Assembly: GCF_031846565.1 (NCBI RefSeq)
Contig: NZ_JAVRHL010000004.1
Span: 186,001 to 250,000, forward strand
DNA from: Tropicimonas_B omnivorans
GTDB taxonomy: Bacteria; Pseudomonadota; Alphaproteobacteria; Rhodobacterales; Rhodobacteraceae
DNA: 64,000 bases
Direction of reading: 5' to 3'
Part shown: one piece after another, positions 33,074-41,257 of the stretch
Layout of the letters: each line of letters begins with the position of its first letter
How positions within the stretch are numbered: position 1 is the first letter of the stretch
Notes under the pieces: generated by a model
Told to the model about the DNA's origin: nothing
What the model saw: the letters and a program-made list of their open reading frames with translations, nothing else
Databases searched by the model: none
Position numbers and translations under genes: made by a program

Positions 33074-33106
33074 GCCGCCCGCGGCTTGACCCGGCCTCCG
33101 GGCGGC
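33074..33106 (+). other. inverted repeat downstream of the stressosome operon
   Basis: GCCGCCCG (33074-33081) and CGGGCGGC (33099-33106) form an 8-bp stem with a 17-nt loop 60 bp after the kinase stop. No U-tract follows, so a terminator role is only possible. Confidence 0.35.
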
Positions 33107-33263
33107 CCCTATAGCGGATGGGTGGTGTGGCCACTCCCGCAATGGCGTTGCGGCTGGACGGCGCACGCATGGCAGACCCCGCAATCGATCGATGTCCCGA
33201 ACGCCCGGACGTCCCCCCGGCCCGCCTCCTCCGGCGCCGGGGCAGATGGTACGAGGTGCAGAC

Positions 33264-34214
33264 ATGACCGAAACCGCCACCCGCCCTTCCGTCCGCCAAA
33301 GCGGCACGAGCGCCACCGGCATCGTGGCGATGATCATTCCGATGGCCCTTCTTCCCATCGGCGATGCCTTCGCCAAGTTCCTGACGGGCGAGATCCATCC
33401 CGTTGAGGTCGCGACCGGCCGGTTCGTGGTGCAACTGGTGCTGCTCTTCGCGGCCGCTGCCCTTCTGCGCCGCAGGCTCGAGGGGCCTATGTTCTCGCCC
33501 CTGGTCGCCGTGTCGGGCGGGCTCGTGATGGTGACGCTGACGATGCTCATCTCCGCCTTCGCGGTCATGCCGATCGCAACGGCCATCGCGATCTTCTTCG
33601 TCGAACCGCTGCTCCTGACCGTCCTCGCGGGGCCGCTCCTCGGCGAGCGCCTCGGAGCGCGGCGGCTTTCGGCGGTGGGCGTGGGGCTCGTGGGGGCGCT
33701 GATCGTGATCCGTCCGGGCGGGGAGCTCGGCTGGGCGGCGGTGATGCCCCTCATCGCCGCGCTGACCTACGCGCTCAACATGATCGTGCTGCGCCGAGCC
33801 TCGGCCACCCGCTCGTCGCTGACCCTGCAATGCGGCGCGACCTTCTACGCCGCACTCGGCTCGCTCGCCATCACCGCGCTCCTTTATGCCACGGGCTTCG
33901 TCGTGCCGCGGATCGGGGCGCTGCCCGGATGGGGCTGGGGCGCGCTGATCGCGGCTGGCGCCTTCGCCGCCTGTTCCTTCCTGCTGATCGCCGAAGCGTT
34001 TCGGCGGGTTGAGGCCGGCATTCTCGCGCCGCTGCAATATTTCGAGATCATCGGGGCGACGGTGGTGGGCTACCTCGCCTTCGGGGAATTTCCCGATGCG
34101 CTGACCTGGGCGGGGCTGGCCGTGATCCTCGCTTCCGGCCTCTACGTCTTCTACCGCGAGCGGCGGCTGGCGGTGGTGCCCCGGCGCAGCCGACGCCGCG
34201 TGCCGCCCCGCTGA
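33264..34214 (+). CDS. EamA/RhaT-family (drug/metabolite) transporter
   Basis: 316 aa from the ATG at 33264 (AGGTG upstream); an in-frame ATG 18 bp earlier is less well supported. It has ten predicted membrane helices in two EamA repeats, for example LLPIGDAFAKFL at the start of repeat 1 and ALTYALNMIVLRR at the start of repeat 2, with ILAPLQYFEIIGATVVGYLAFGE near the end. The C-terminus is Arg-rich and cytoplasmic. The substrate is unknown. It lies 157 bp upstream of zur; a link to zinc is not indicated. Confidence 0.85.
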   Translation: MTETATRPSVRQSGTSATGIVAMIIPMALLPIGDAFAKFLTGEIHPVEVATGRFVVQLVLLFAAAALLRRRLEGPMFSPLVAVSGGLVMVTLTMLISAFAVMPIATAIAIFFVEPLLLTVLAGPLLGERLGARRLSAVGVGLVGALIVIRPGGELGWAAVMPLIAALTYALNMIVLRRASATRSSLTLQCGATFYAALGSLAITALLYATGFVVPRIGALPGWGWGALIAAGAFAACSFLLIAEAFRRVEAGILAPLQYFEIIGATVVGYLAFGEFPDALTWAGLAVILASGLYVFYRERRLAVVPRRSRRRVPPR

Positions 34215-34370
34215 GCGGAACGGGGCGCGCCCGAGGTGATCGGGGGGGCAAAAGGGACAAAGGTTGATCCGAGAGGATGGAAATCCGGCTGCAGTGTGAT
34301 TAGGTAACATTGAGCATTCCGATCGATGTCATGTAACAGACGTCACCAATTCGTCCGATCCGAGGTCCAG

Positions 34371-34853
34371 ATGTCCGGTCACGCCTTCGAGCAGCACGAT
34401 CACCATTCCTGCATCGCCGACGGCGTCACCGCCGCCGTGGCTTACTGCGCCGAGCACAAGCTGCAGTTCACCAAGACGCGGAAACGCGTTCTGGAGATCC
34501 TGCTGGAAAGACACAGGGCGATGGGCGCCTACGAGATCCTCGACCGTCTCCGGGAAGAGGGCCTCGGCTCCCAGCCGCCCGTCGCCTACCGCGCCCTGGA
34601 CTTCCTCGTGACCAACGGCTTCGCCCACCGCATCGAGCGGCTGAATGCCTTCATCGCCTGTACCCACCTCGAGTCCGGTCACGCTCCGGCCTTCCTGATC
34701 TGCCGCTCCTGCGATCGCGTGGTGGAGGCCGAGACCGATCTCGGCGCCGGCGAACTGGCCCGCGCGGCGGCCGCGACGGGCTTCGTGATCGAGCGTACGG
34801 TGCGGGAGGCGGAAGGCCTTTGCCCCGATTGCAGCCCGGGCGAGGTGGCATGA
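34371..34853 (+). CDS. zur: zinc uptake regulator Zur (Fur family)
   Basis: 160 aa from the ATG at 34371. Winged HTH (FTKTRKRVLEILLERHRAMGAYEILDRLREEG) followed by a dimerisation/metal domain with the structural zinc pairs CRSC (near 123) and CPDC (near 153), and a His-rich N-terminus (HDHHSC). Its overlap (ATGA) with znuC identifies it as Zur rather than Fur. With zinc bound it should repress zinc uptake genes, probably including its own operon. GTAACA repeats in the leader at 34304-34309 and 34333-34338 are too weak to call a Zur box. Confidence 0.9.
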   Translation: MSGHAFEQHDHHSCIADGVTAAVAYCAEHKLQFTKTRKRVLEILLERHRAMGAYEILDRLREEGLGSQPPVAYRALDFLVTNGFAHRIERLNAFIACTHLESGHAPAFLICRSCDRVVEAETDLGAGELARAAAATGFVIERTVREAEGLCPDCSPGEVA

Positions 34854-35653
34854 CGGCGCTGATCGAGACTTCCGGCCTGACAATTCGCTACGGCGGGGCC
34901 ACGATCCTCGACCGGGTCGATCTCGGCATCGGGCGTGGGGAGATCGTGACGATCGTCGGCCCGAACGGGTCCGGCAAGTCGACCCTCCTGCGGTCCCTTC
35001 TCGGGGGCGTCAGTCCGAGCCGTGGAACGATCCGCCGCGCGCCGGGCCTGCGCATCGGCTACGTGCCCCAGCGTCTCGTTCTCGATCCCACGCTCCCGAT
35101 CACCGTGATGCGCTTCCTCGGCCTGCCGACGAAGGTGCCGAGCGAGGCGCGCGTCGCGGCGCTAGAGGCCGCGGGCGTGCCCGGGATCGGCGAGCGGCAG
35201 ATGGCGGCGCTCTCGGGCGGGCAGTTCCAGCGGGTGATGCTGGCGCGTGCCATCCTGGAAAAGCCGGATCTTCTGATCCTGGACGAGGCGACGGCGGGGC
35301 TGGACCAGATCGGCGCAGCGGCCTTCTACCAGCGGATCGAGGCGCTCCGGACCGAGACCGGCTGCGCCATCCTGATGGTCAGCCACGATCTGCACGTGGT
35401 GATGAGTGCGTCCGACCGGGTGATCTGCCTCAACGGCCATGTCTGCTGCGAGGGAACCCCAGAGGTCGTCGCCGAGGCGCCGGTCTACCGCGCGCTCTTC
35501 GGGGAGGGCACGAAAGGCACCTTCGCGCTCTATCGCCACAAGCATGACCACGAGCATGATCACGTTGGCGGGGATGCGTGTTCGCATGGGCCGGCGGAGG
35601 CGCTTCCGGCGGCCGATGCCCATGCAGGCCGGCAGTCGGAGGCCGCAGAGTGA
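34850..35653 (+). CDS. znuC: zinc ABC transporter ATP-binding protein ZnuC
   Basis: 267 aa. Walker A GPNGSGKST (37-45), signature LSGGQ (121-125) and Walker B LLILDEAT (141-148). The C-terminal tail is His/Asp-rich (HKHDHEHDH near residue 230), as is usual for ZnuC. It energises the ZnuB channel for Zn2+ import. It overlaps zur upstream (4 bp) and znuB downstream (1 bp), so the three genes form a coupled operon. No znuA (periplasmic zinc-binding protein) gene is present in the window; it must lie elsewhere. Confidence 0.92.
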   Translation: MTALIETSGLTIRYGGATILDRVDLGIGRGEIVTIVGPNGSGKSTLLRSLLGGVSPSRGTIRRAPGLRIGYVPQRLVLDPTLPITVMRFLGLPTKVPSEARVAALEAAGVPGIGERQMAALSGGQFQRVMLARAILEKPDLLILDEATAGLDQIGAAAFYQRIEALRTETGCAILMVSHDLHVVMSASDRVICLNGHVCCEGTPEVVAEAPVYRALFGEGTKGTFALYRHKHDHEHDHVGGDACSHGPAEALPAADAHAGRQSEAAE

Positions 35654-36474
35654 TGCTCGACGATTTCATGGTCCGCGCCACGCTTGCGGCGATCGGTACG
35701 GCACTGGCTGCCGCGCCGCTCGGCTGCTTCGTCGTCTGGCGGCGGATGGCGTATTTCGGCGATGCCACCGCCCATGCCGCGATCCTCGGGGTGGCGCTGT
35801 CGCTCGCCCTGTCCCTGCCCATCTTCGCGGGGGCGCTCGTCGTGGCGCTGATCATGGCGACGACGGTGGCGCTCCTCTCTGGCCGGGGCTACGCGATGGA
35901 TACGCTTCTCGGCGTCCTCGCGCATTCGGCGCTGGCCTTCGGGCTCGTGGCGGTGTCGTTTCTCACGACGGTGCGGATCGACCTGATGTCCTACCTCTTC
36001 GGGGACATTCTCGCGGTCGATCGCACCGATCTTGGCATCATCTGGGGCGGAGCGGCGCTCGTGATCGCGCTCATCGCGTGGCGCTGGTCGGCGCTTCTGA
36101 CCGCGACGCTCAGTCCCGATCTCGCCCGTGCGGCGGGAATCGATCCGAGGCGGGAGCAGCTGGCGCTGACCTTCGCTCTCGCGGTGGTGGTCGCCGTGGC
36201 GATCAAGGTCGTCGGGGTCCTTCTGATCACCGCGATGCTGATCATCCCGGCTGCGACGGCACGGACCTTCTCGCGGACGCCGGAGGCGATGGCGGTCATC
36301 GCGGCGGGCACGGGCATCGCGGCGGCCCTGGGCGGGCTCCGAATGTCCTACGAGTTCGACACGCCCACCGGCCCGACCATCGTCTGCGTCGTCGCGGTCT
36401 TCTTCTGCGCGGCCTCGGTCTTCGCGGCGCTGCGCGAGCTGGTGTCCCGCCGGGGCGGGGCGCGGGCGAATTAG
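35653..36474 (+). CDS. znuB: zinc ABC transporter permease ZnuB
   Basis: 273 aa, eight to nine hydrophobic helices of the ABC-3 permease family (GDATAHAAILGVALS; SYLFGDILAVD; KVVGVLLITAMLIIPAATAR). The ATG shares its A with the znuC stop (TGATG). It forms the membrane channel for ZnuC-driven zinc import. Its stop overlaps the stop of the convergent L-lactate dehydrogenase-like gene by 4 bp. Confidence 0.92.
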   Translation: MLDDFMVRATLAAIGTALAAAPLGCFVVWRRMAYFGDATAHAAILGVALSLALSLPIFAGALVVALIMATTVALLSGRGYAMDTLLGVLAHSALAFGLVAVSFLTTVRIDLMSYLFGDILAVDRTDLGIIWGGAALVIALIAWRWSALLTATLSPDLARAAGIDPRREQLALTFALAVVVAVAIKVVGVLLITAMLIIPAATARTFSRTPEAMAVIAAGTGIAAALGGLRMSYEFDTPTGPTIVCVVAVFFCAASVFAALRELVSRRGGARAN

Positions 36475-37616
36475 CGGAAGCGCAGGTTCTCGCGGGTCAG
36501 CTCCTCGATCCTGTCGCGGCCCATCAGGCGCATGTCCCGCACGAGCTCGTCGCGCATGAGGTCGAGGGCGCGCTCGACGCCGGGTTGCCCCGCCGCGGCC
36601 AGCGGGAAGAGGTAGTAGCGCCCGAGCCCCACCGCCTTCGCGCCGAGCGAGAGCGCCTTGAGGACGTGGCTGCCCCGCGTCACGCCGCTGTCGAGCAGGA
36701 CGTCGAGCCGGTCGCCGGCGGCCTGTGCGATCTCGTCGAGCTGATCGAAGGAGGAGCGGGAGCCGTCGAGCTGCCGTCCGCCATGGTTCGAGATGACGAT
36801 GCCGGTGCAGCCGATATCGGCCGCGCGCACCGCATCCTCGGGCGCCATCACGCCCTTGAGGCAGAACTGCCCGCCCCAGAACTCCACCATCTCGGCGACG
36901 TCGTCCCAGGTCATCGTCGGGTCGAGCATCTCGCTGAAATACTCGGAGATCGACGCCGTCCCGCCGCCCATGTCGATGTGGTAGTCGAGCTGGGGCAGGG
37001 AGAATTTCTCGTGCCGGACGTAGTTGATGCCCCAGGCGGGCTTCATCACGAACTGCGCCAGGCCGCGGGCATTGAGCCTGAAGGGGATCGAGAAGCCGGT
37101 GCGCTTGTCCCGCTCGCGGTTGCCGCCGGTGATGCTGTCCACCGTCAGCATCATCACCTCGACGCCCGCCTCCTTCGCCCGCTCCATCATCGCGCGGTTC
37201 AGGCCCCGGTCCTTGTGGAAGTAGAACTGGTAGACCTGCGGATTGGAGTGGCTGCGGCGCACCTCCTCGAGGCTGACCGTGCCGAGGGAGGAGACGCCGA
37301 ACATGGTGCCGAACTTCGCCGCCGCTGCCGCCGTCGCCCGTTCCCCGTCGTGATGGAACAGCCGTTGGAGGGCCGTCGGGGAGCAGTAGACGGGAAGGTC
37401 CAGTTTCTGCCCCATGACGGTGACGGACAGATCGATGTCCTGCTTCCCGCGCAGGACGTTCGGAATGAGGTCGACGTCGGAGAAGGATGCGGCATTGCGC
37501 GCGAGGGTGCCCTCGTCATCTGCCGCGCCGTCGATGTAGTTGAAGATCGGACCCGGCAGGCGTCGCTCCGCAAGGCGGCGGAAGTCGCGGAAGTTGTGGC
37601 AGTCTTTCAGTCTCAT
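36471..37616 (-). CDS. lldD: FMN-dependent L-lactate dehydrogenase / alpha-hydroxy acid oxidase
   Basis: 381 aa from the ATG at 37616 (GGAGG upstream). FMN alpha-hydroxy-acid dehydrogenase TIM barrel with the catalytic motif SNHGGRQLDG (His-Gly-Gly-Arg), the N-terminal YIDGAADDE, and the FMN-phosphate site LLDSGVTRGSHVLKALSLGA. It converts L-lactate to pyruvate. It is the distal gene of the rhamnose operon, overlapping the kinase gene (ATGA). That placement makes sense: RhaD's dehydrogenase domain turns L-lactaldehyde into L-lactate, which this enzyme would take to pyruvate. Confidence 0.87.
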   Translation of the reverse strand: MRLKDCHNFRDFRRLAERRLPGPIFNYIDGAADDEGTLARNAASFSDVDLIPNVLRGKQDIDLSVTVMGQKLDLPVYCSPTALQRLFHHDGERATAAAAAKFGTMFGVSSLGTVSLEEVRRSHSNPQVYQFYFHKDRGLNRAMMERAKEAGVEVMMLTVDSITGGNRERDKRTGFSIPFRLNARGLAQFVMKPAWGINYVRHEKFSLPQLDYHIDMGGGTASISEYFSEMLDPTMTWDDVAEMVEFWGGQFCLKGVMAPEDAVRAADIGCTGIVISNHGGRQLDGSRSSFDQLDEIAQAAGDRLDVLLDSGVTRGSHVLKALSLGAKAVGLGRYYLFPLAAAGQPGVERALDLMRDELVRDMRLMGRDRIEELTRENLRFR

Positions 37617-38974
37617 GTCGTCCTCCCGGTGCGGTCGCGCCAAGCCTCTGCATAGGCCCCGAGCGCGTCCTCGTCACGGGGCGCGATGGCGCGCCCGGGC
37701 TGTTCGCTGTGGCGCCCCACGAGAAGGAGCGCGCCGCCCACGGACGTCCCGGTGGCCGAGGCGCTCGCCTCGACAGGGCCGCGGAGGGCATTGAGCATGT
37801 CGAGGTAATCCTCGTTTCGGGCGAAGGGGCCCTCCACGATCACGGGACCTTCCGCGCCGATCAGCGAAAGACAGGTATCGGTCATCAGCGCCAGGTACCA
37901 GGACAGCGCGAGGCGCCGCTCTCCGTCCGTCCGGGGCTCGCGGGTGAAACCGCCGGCATGGTCTCCGAAAGGGCCCGTGCCGGGCTCGACGGCGGGCAGG
38001 ATGAAGAGATCCTCCAGCACGGCGGAGCGGTCGGCGACGGTGGTTCGGGCGTCCCCCTCAGGCCTCAGCCGCTCGTATTCGCGGCCCCCCATGAACCGGG
38101 CGGATGGCACGGCGTCCCCCAGGGCGTTCACGTTCACCAGCGTATCGCGTGCGGGATCGAGCGAGCGGGCCGCGCCGCCGACCGCCATGGCAATGACCCA
38201 GGTGCCCGTCGAGACGACCGAGAACGGCGCGGCCCGGCCGGCCAGATGGGGATAGAGCGAAGCGTTGCTGTCATGGATCCCGCAGACGACCGGCGTTCCC
38301 TCGGCGATGCCGGTGAGGGCGGCGAGCTCCGGCCGGAGGGTGCCGAGGATGTCGGAGGAGCGGCGGGCGGGCGCGAGGCGCTCCGAAAGGCCAAGCGTCT
38401 CGACGAGCGAGGAGGGCCGTCCCTGCCATGGATTCCACAGATCCGTGTGGCAGCCGAGGGAGGTCACGTCTGTCGCCAGTTCCCCGGTCAGCCGATAGCC
38501 CCAATATTGCGGGTAGGTGACGACATGGGCAAGCCTTTCGTCCAGTCCCGGATCGCGGCCGAGTTGCCAGTGCAGCTGCGCGCCGAGATTGAGGCCGAGC
38601 GGCAGGCGGGGGGACCCGGTCTCTGAAAAGGGCGGGCGGATGGCGTCGTAGGCCTCCGCGCTCTCAGAGGGGCCGTCATGCTCGTAATCCAGCATCGGCG
38701 CCGCGAGCGATCCGTCCTCCGCCAGAAGAACGGCGGCGGCGCCGTGGGTGGTCACGGAAATGGCGTCGATCCCGTGGCTGGACGCCATGTCGCGGAGCGC
38801 ATCCAGCAGGAACGCCCAGTGTCCGTCCAGGTCGAAATGCGGATAGGGCGGTCCGGGGCGGACCGCGTTCGGCCGCGTCCGCACATCCGTTTCGGACAGC
38901 GTATCCGCATCCACGAGGGCCAGCTTGACGTTGGTCTTGCCGATATCGATGACGGCGATACGACGGGGTTTCAT
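37613..38974 (-). CDS. rhaK: FGGY-family sugar kinase, L-rhamnulose/rhamnose kinase
   Basis: 453 aa from the ATG at 38974. FGGY/ASKHA fold: phosphate-1 loop IDIGKTNVKLALVD at the N-terminus, THGAAAVLL, the adenosine segment VVSTGTWVIAMAV and GALLLVGRHS at the C-terminus. It should phosphorylate L-rhamnulose (or rhamnose, as proposed for rhizobial RhaK) so that RhaD can cleave the product. It lies between the mutarotase gene and lldD with 4-bp overlaps on both sides. In Rhizobium RhaK is also needed for activity of the RhaSTPQ transporter, which may apply here. Confidence 0.88.
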   Translation of the reverse strand: MKPRRIAVIDIGKTNVKLALVDADTLSETDVRTRPNAVRPGPPYPHFDLDGHWAFLLDALRDMASSHGIDAISVTTHGAAAVLLAEDGSLAAPMLDYEHDGPSESAEAYDAIRPPFSETGSPRLPLGLNLGAQLHWQLGRDPGLDERLAHVVTYPQYWGYRLTGELATDVTSLGCHTDLWNPWQGRPSSLVETLGLSERLAPARRSSDILGTLRPELAALTGIAEGTPVVCGIHDSNASLYPHLAGRAAPFSVVSTGTWVIAMAVGGAARSLDPARDTLVNVNALGDAVPSARFMGGREYERLRPEGDARTTVADRSAVLEDLFILPAVEPGTGPFGDHAGGFTREPRTDGERRLALSWYLALMTDTCLSLIGAEGPVIVEGPFARNEDYLDMLNALRGPVEASASATGTSVGGALLLVGRHSEQPGRAIAPRDEDALGAYAEAWRDRTGRTT

Positions 38975-39288
38975 GGAAGATGGAAGACCGTTTCGAGGTC
39001 CCGTTGCCACGGCGATCGGTCGGCGTTCGTCTCCATGATGTCCGCCATGTGCGCCCACCAGCGGCGCATGACCGGATGCTCCGGCAGCGCCTCCATCCCG
39101 TGATCCTCGCTGCGCCAGAGCACGCCGAAGAGGGTGGACGTCTCCCGGTCGAGATGGATCGAATAGTCGCTCACGCCGGCGTCTTTCAGAAGCTCCGCCA
39201 GTTCCGGCCAGATCTCGTCATGCCGGCGGCGATACTCGTCTTCCCGGCCGGGGACGAGCCGCATGACGAAGGCGTGCTTCTCGCTCAT
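38971..39288 (-). CDS. rhaU: L-rhamnose mutarotase
   Basis: 105 aa from the ATG at 39288; RhaM/RhaU family proteins are about 104 aa. It contains the family segments RLVPGREDEYRRRHDEIWPEL, YSIHLDRETSTLFGVL and MRRWWAHMADIM. The conserved His and paired Trp line the sugar site. It interconverts alpha- and beta-L-rhamnopyranose, speeding entry into isomerisation. It overlaps both rhaQ (upstream) and rhaK (downstream) by 4 bp. Confidence 0.92.
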   Translation of the reverse strand: MSEKHAFVMRLVPGREDEYRRRHDEIWPELAELLKDAGVSDYSIHLDRETSTLFGVLWRSEDHGMEALPEHPVMRRWWAHMADIMETNADRSPWQRDLETVFHLP

Positions 39289-40292
39289 GCCGCCTTCCCC
39301 GTCCGGACGAGCCGGATCAGGCGGGGCAGGGCGATGACGCCGATCAGCAGCGCGCCGATGAAGATCGACATGACGATGCCCGGCACGTTCAGAAGCCCGA
39401 GGCCGAACGTCACCATTCCCATGATCAGGGCCGCGATCACCACGCCGAGGATCGAGCCCGCGCCGCCGAGGATCGACACGCCGCCGAGGACCACCATCGT
39501 GACCACTTCGAGTTCCCACGCGAACGCGATGGAGGGGCGGGTGGAGCCGAGGCGCGCGGTCAGGCAGATCGCGGCCATGCCGGACATCAGGCCGGTGAGC
39601 AGGAACAGGATCATCTTCACCCGCGCGACCCGGATGCCGGAGAAGGTCGCGGCGGTGGCGTTGTTGCCGATGGCGTAGATCTGCCGTCCGAAATTGGTCG
39701 CGTGAAGGATGACGCCGTAGATCACGGCGAGGATCGCGAAGAGGACCAGCTCGAAGGAGATCACCCAGAAGACGTAGCCGCGCCCGAAGAACGCGAAGTC
39801 GGGCGGGTAGCCGTTGAAGGCCTGATCGCCGAGGACGATGTAGCTGATCCCGCGGAAGAGGCTCATCGTACCGATGGTCACGACGATGGACGGCAGGCCG
39901 AGCCTCGTCACGAGAAGCCCGTTGAACGCCCCGCAGACAAGGCCGACGCCGAGGCCGATCAGAACGAGGGCCGGCATCCCGGCGCCGTATTGCAGCGCCC
40001 AGCCCATCGCGGTCGAGGCGAGGGCGATGATCCCGGCGACCGAGAGGTCGATCTCCCCGGCGATGATAAGGAGGGCCATCGCGAAGGCGATCATTGCCTT
40101 TTCGGTGAAGTTGAACGTCGCGTCCGAGAGGTTCCAGGGGTCGAGGAAGTAGGGGCTCGCCTGCGTGTTGGCGAGGAAGATCAGGATGGCGATGACGGTG
40201 AGCAGCAGTTCCCACGAGCGCAGGATGCGGGCCGGGCGGCTGGAGAGCCGGTCGGGAACGTGGCGGGGTCTCGTACCCTCTGCGATGCTCAT
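39285..40292 (-). CDS. rhaQ: rhamnose ABC transporter permease RhaQ
   Basis: 335 aa BPD_transp_2-type (RbsC-like) permease with eight to ten helices, including IAGEIDLSVAGIIALAS, VTIGTMSLFRGISYIVLG and GGVSILGGAGSILG. It works with RhaP, the dual-ATPase RhaT and the binding protein RhaS. Overlaps of 4 bp with rhaP and rhaU keep the subunits coupled. The N-terminal 25 residues are cytoplasmic and Arg-rich. Confidence 0.87.
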   Translation of the reverse strand: MSIAEGTRPRHVPDRLSSRPARILRSWELLLTVIAILIFLANTQASPYFLDPWNLSDATFNFTEKAMIAFAMALLIIAGEIDLSVAGIIALASTAMGWALQYGAGMPALVLIGLGVGLVCGAFNGLLVTRLGLPSIVVTIGTMSLFRGISYIVLGDQAFNGYPPDFAFFGRGYVFWVISFELVLFAILAVIYGVILHATNFGRQIYAIGNNATAATFSGIRVARVKMILFLLTGLMSGMAAICLTARLGSTRPSIAFAWELEVVTMVVLGGVSILGGAGSILGVVIAALIMGMVTFGLGLLNVPGIVMSIFIGALLIGVIALPRLIRLVRTGKAA

Positions 40293-41257
40293 TGGGCGGG
40301 CTCCTTGAGGATGACGCGGCCGGGATCCTTGCGGCGGTTGAAGGCGACGGCGACGATGATCGCGGCGCCCGAGATCGCCATCTGCCAGAACGGCGAGATG
40401 CCGGCGACGGGCAGCGCGTTCTTGATCGTGCCGAGAAAGAGTGCGCCGAGGACCGCGCCTGTGACGCTTCCGAGGCCGCCGGCGATGGAGATGCCGCCGA
40501 TCACGCAGGCGGCGACGATATCGAGCTCGAACCCGCTGGCCACGTCGGTATAGGCGACCGCGTAGCGCGACACCCAGAGATAGCCGCACAAACCGGCGAG
40601 GCCGCCCGCGATCACGAAGGCCATGAACCGCGTCCGTCCGACATCGATGCCGGTATAGACCGCCGCAGAAGGGTTGCCGCCCACGGCGAAGAAGGCCCGG
40701 CCAAGTGCGGTGCGGTTCACGAGGATGGCAAAGCCCGCGATGACGGCGAGGGCGATCCAGCTCAGGACCGGGAGCGCCAGGAACTCCGCCCGCGGGAACG
40801 CCTTGTAGGCCGCGCTCATCTCGTGGGAATTGACCCATGCGCCGCCCGAGACGACGAAGATGATGCCGCGATAGATCGTGAGCGTGCCGAGCGTGACGAC
40901 GATGGGCGGGATGTCCAGCTTCCAGACGAGCAGGCCGTTGAACGCCCCCATCAGGAGGCCGAGCGCGACCGCGATGGAAATGAGCGCGACGACCGGAACG
41001 CCCGGCATCGCCGCGTTGATCATCGCGGTGACCATGCCCGTCAGGGCGAGGTTCGAGGCCTGGCTGAGATCGATGCAGCGGGTGAGGATCACCAGCGTCT
41101 GTCCGAGCGCCAGCATGATCAGGATCGAGGTGTCGTTGAAGACGGAGGCGAGGTTGCCGGGGGCCGCGAAGCCGGAGAACCGCGTCTCGACGAGCAGGAT
41201 CAGCGCGACGAGCGCTGCCAGCAGGATCGCCTCGCGGGACGTGATGAACTGCTTCAT
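40289..41257 (-). CDS. rhaP: rhamnose ABC transporter permease RhaP
   Basis: 322 aa RbsC-like permease. It has RCIDLSQASNLALTGMVTA (the conserved DLS segment), VTLGTLTIYRGIIFVVSGG and GGISIAGGLGSVTGAVLGAL. It pairs with RhaQ as a heterodimer, which is characteristic of the rhizobial RhaSTPQ system. Overlaps of 4 bp with rhaT and rhaQ. Confidence 0.87.
   Translation of the reverse strand: MKQFITSREAILLAALVALILLVETRFSGFAAPGNLASVFNDTSILIMLALGQTLVILTRCIDLSQASNLALTGMVTAMINAAMPGVPVVALISIAVALGLLMGAFNGLLVWKLDIPPIVVTLGTLTIYRGIIFVVSGGAWVNSHEMSAAYKAFPRAEFLALPVLSWIALAVIAGFAILVNRTALGRAFFAVGGNPSAAVYTGIDVGRTRFMAFVIAGGLAGLCGYLWVSRYAVAYTDVASGFELDIVAACVIGGISIAGGLGSVTGAVLGALFLGTIKNALPVAGISPFWQMAISGAAIIVAVAFNRRKDPGRVILKEPAQ

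Noticed and set aside
34301..34338. GTAACA direct repeats in the zur leader as a Zur box
   Set aside because: They are direct and not inverted, 29 bp apart, and do not match the usual palindromic Zur site.
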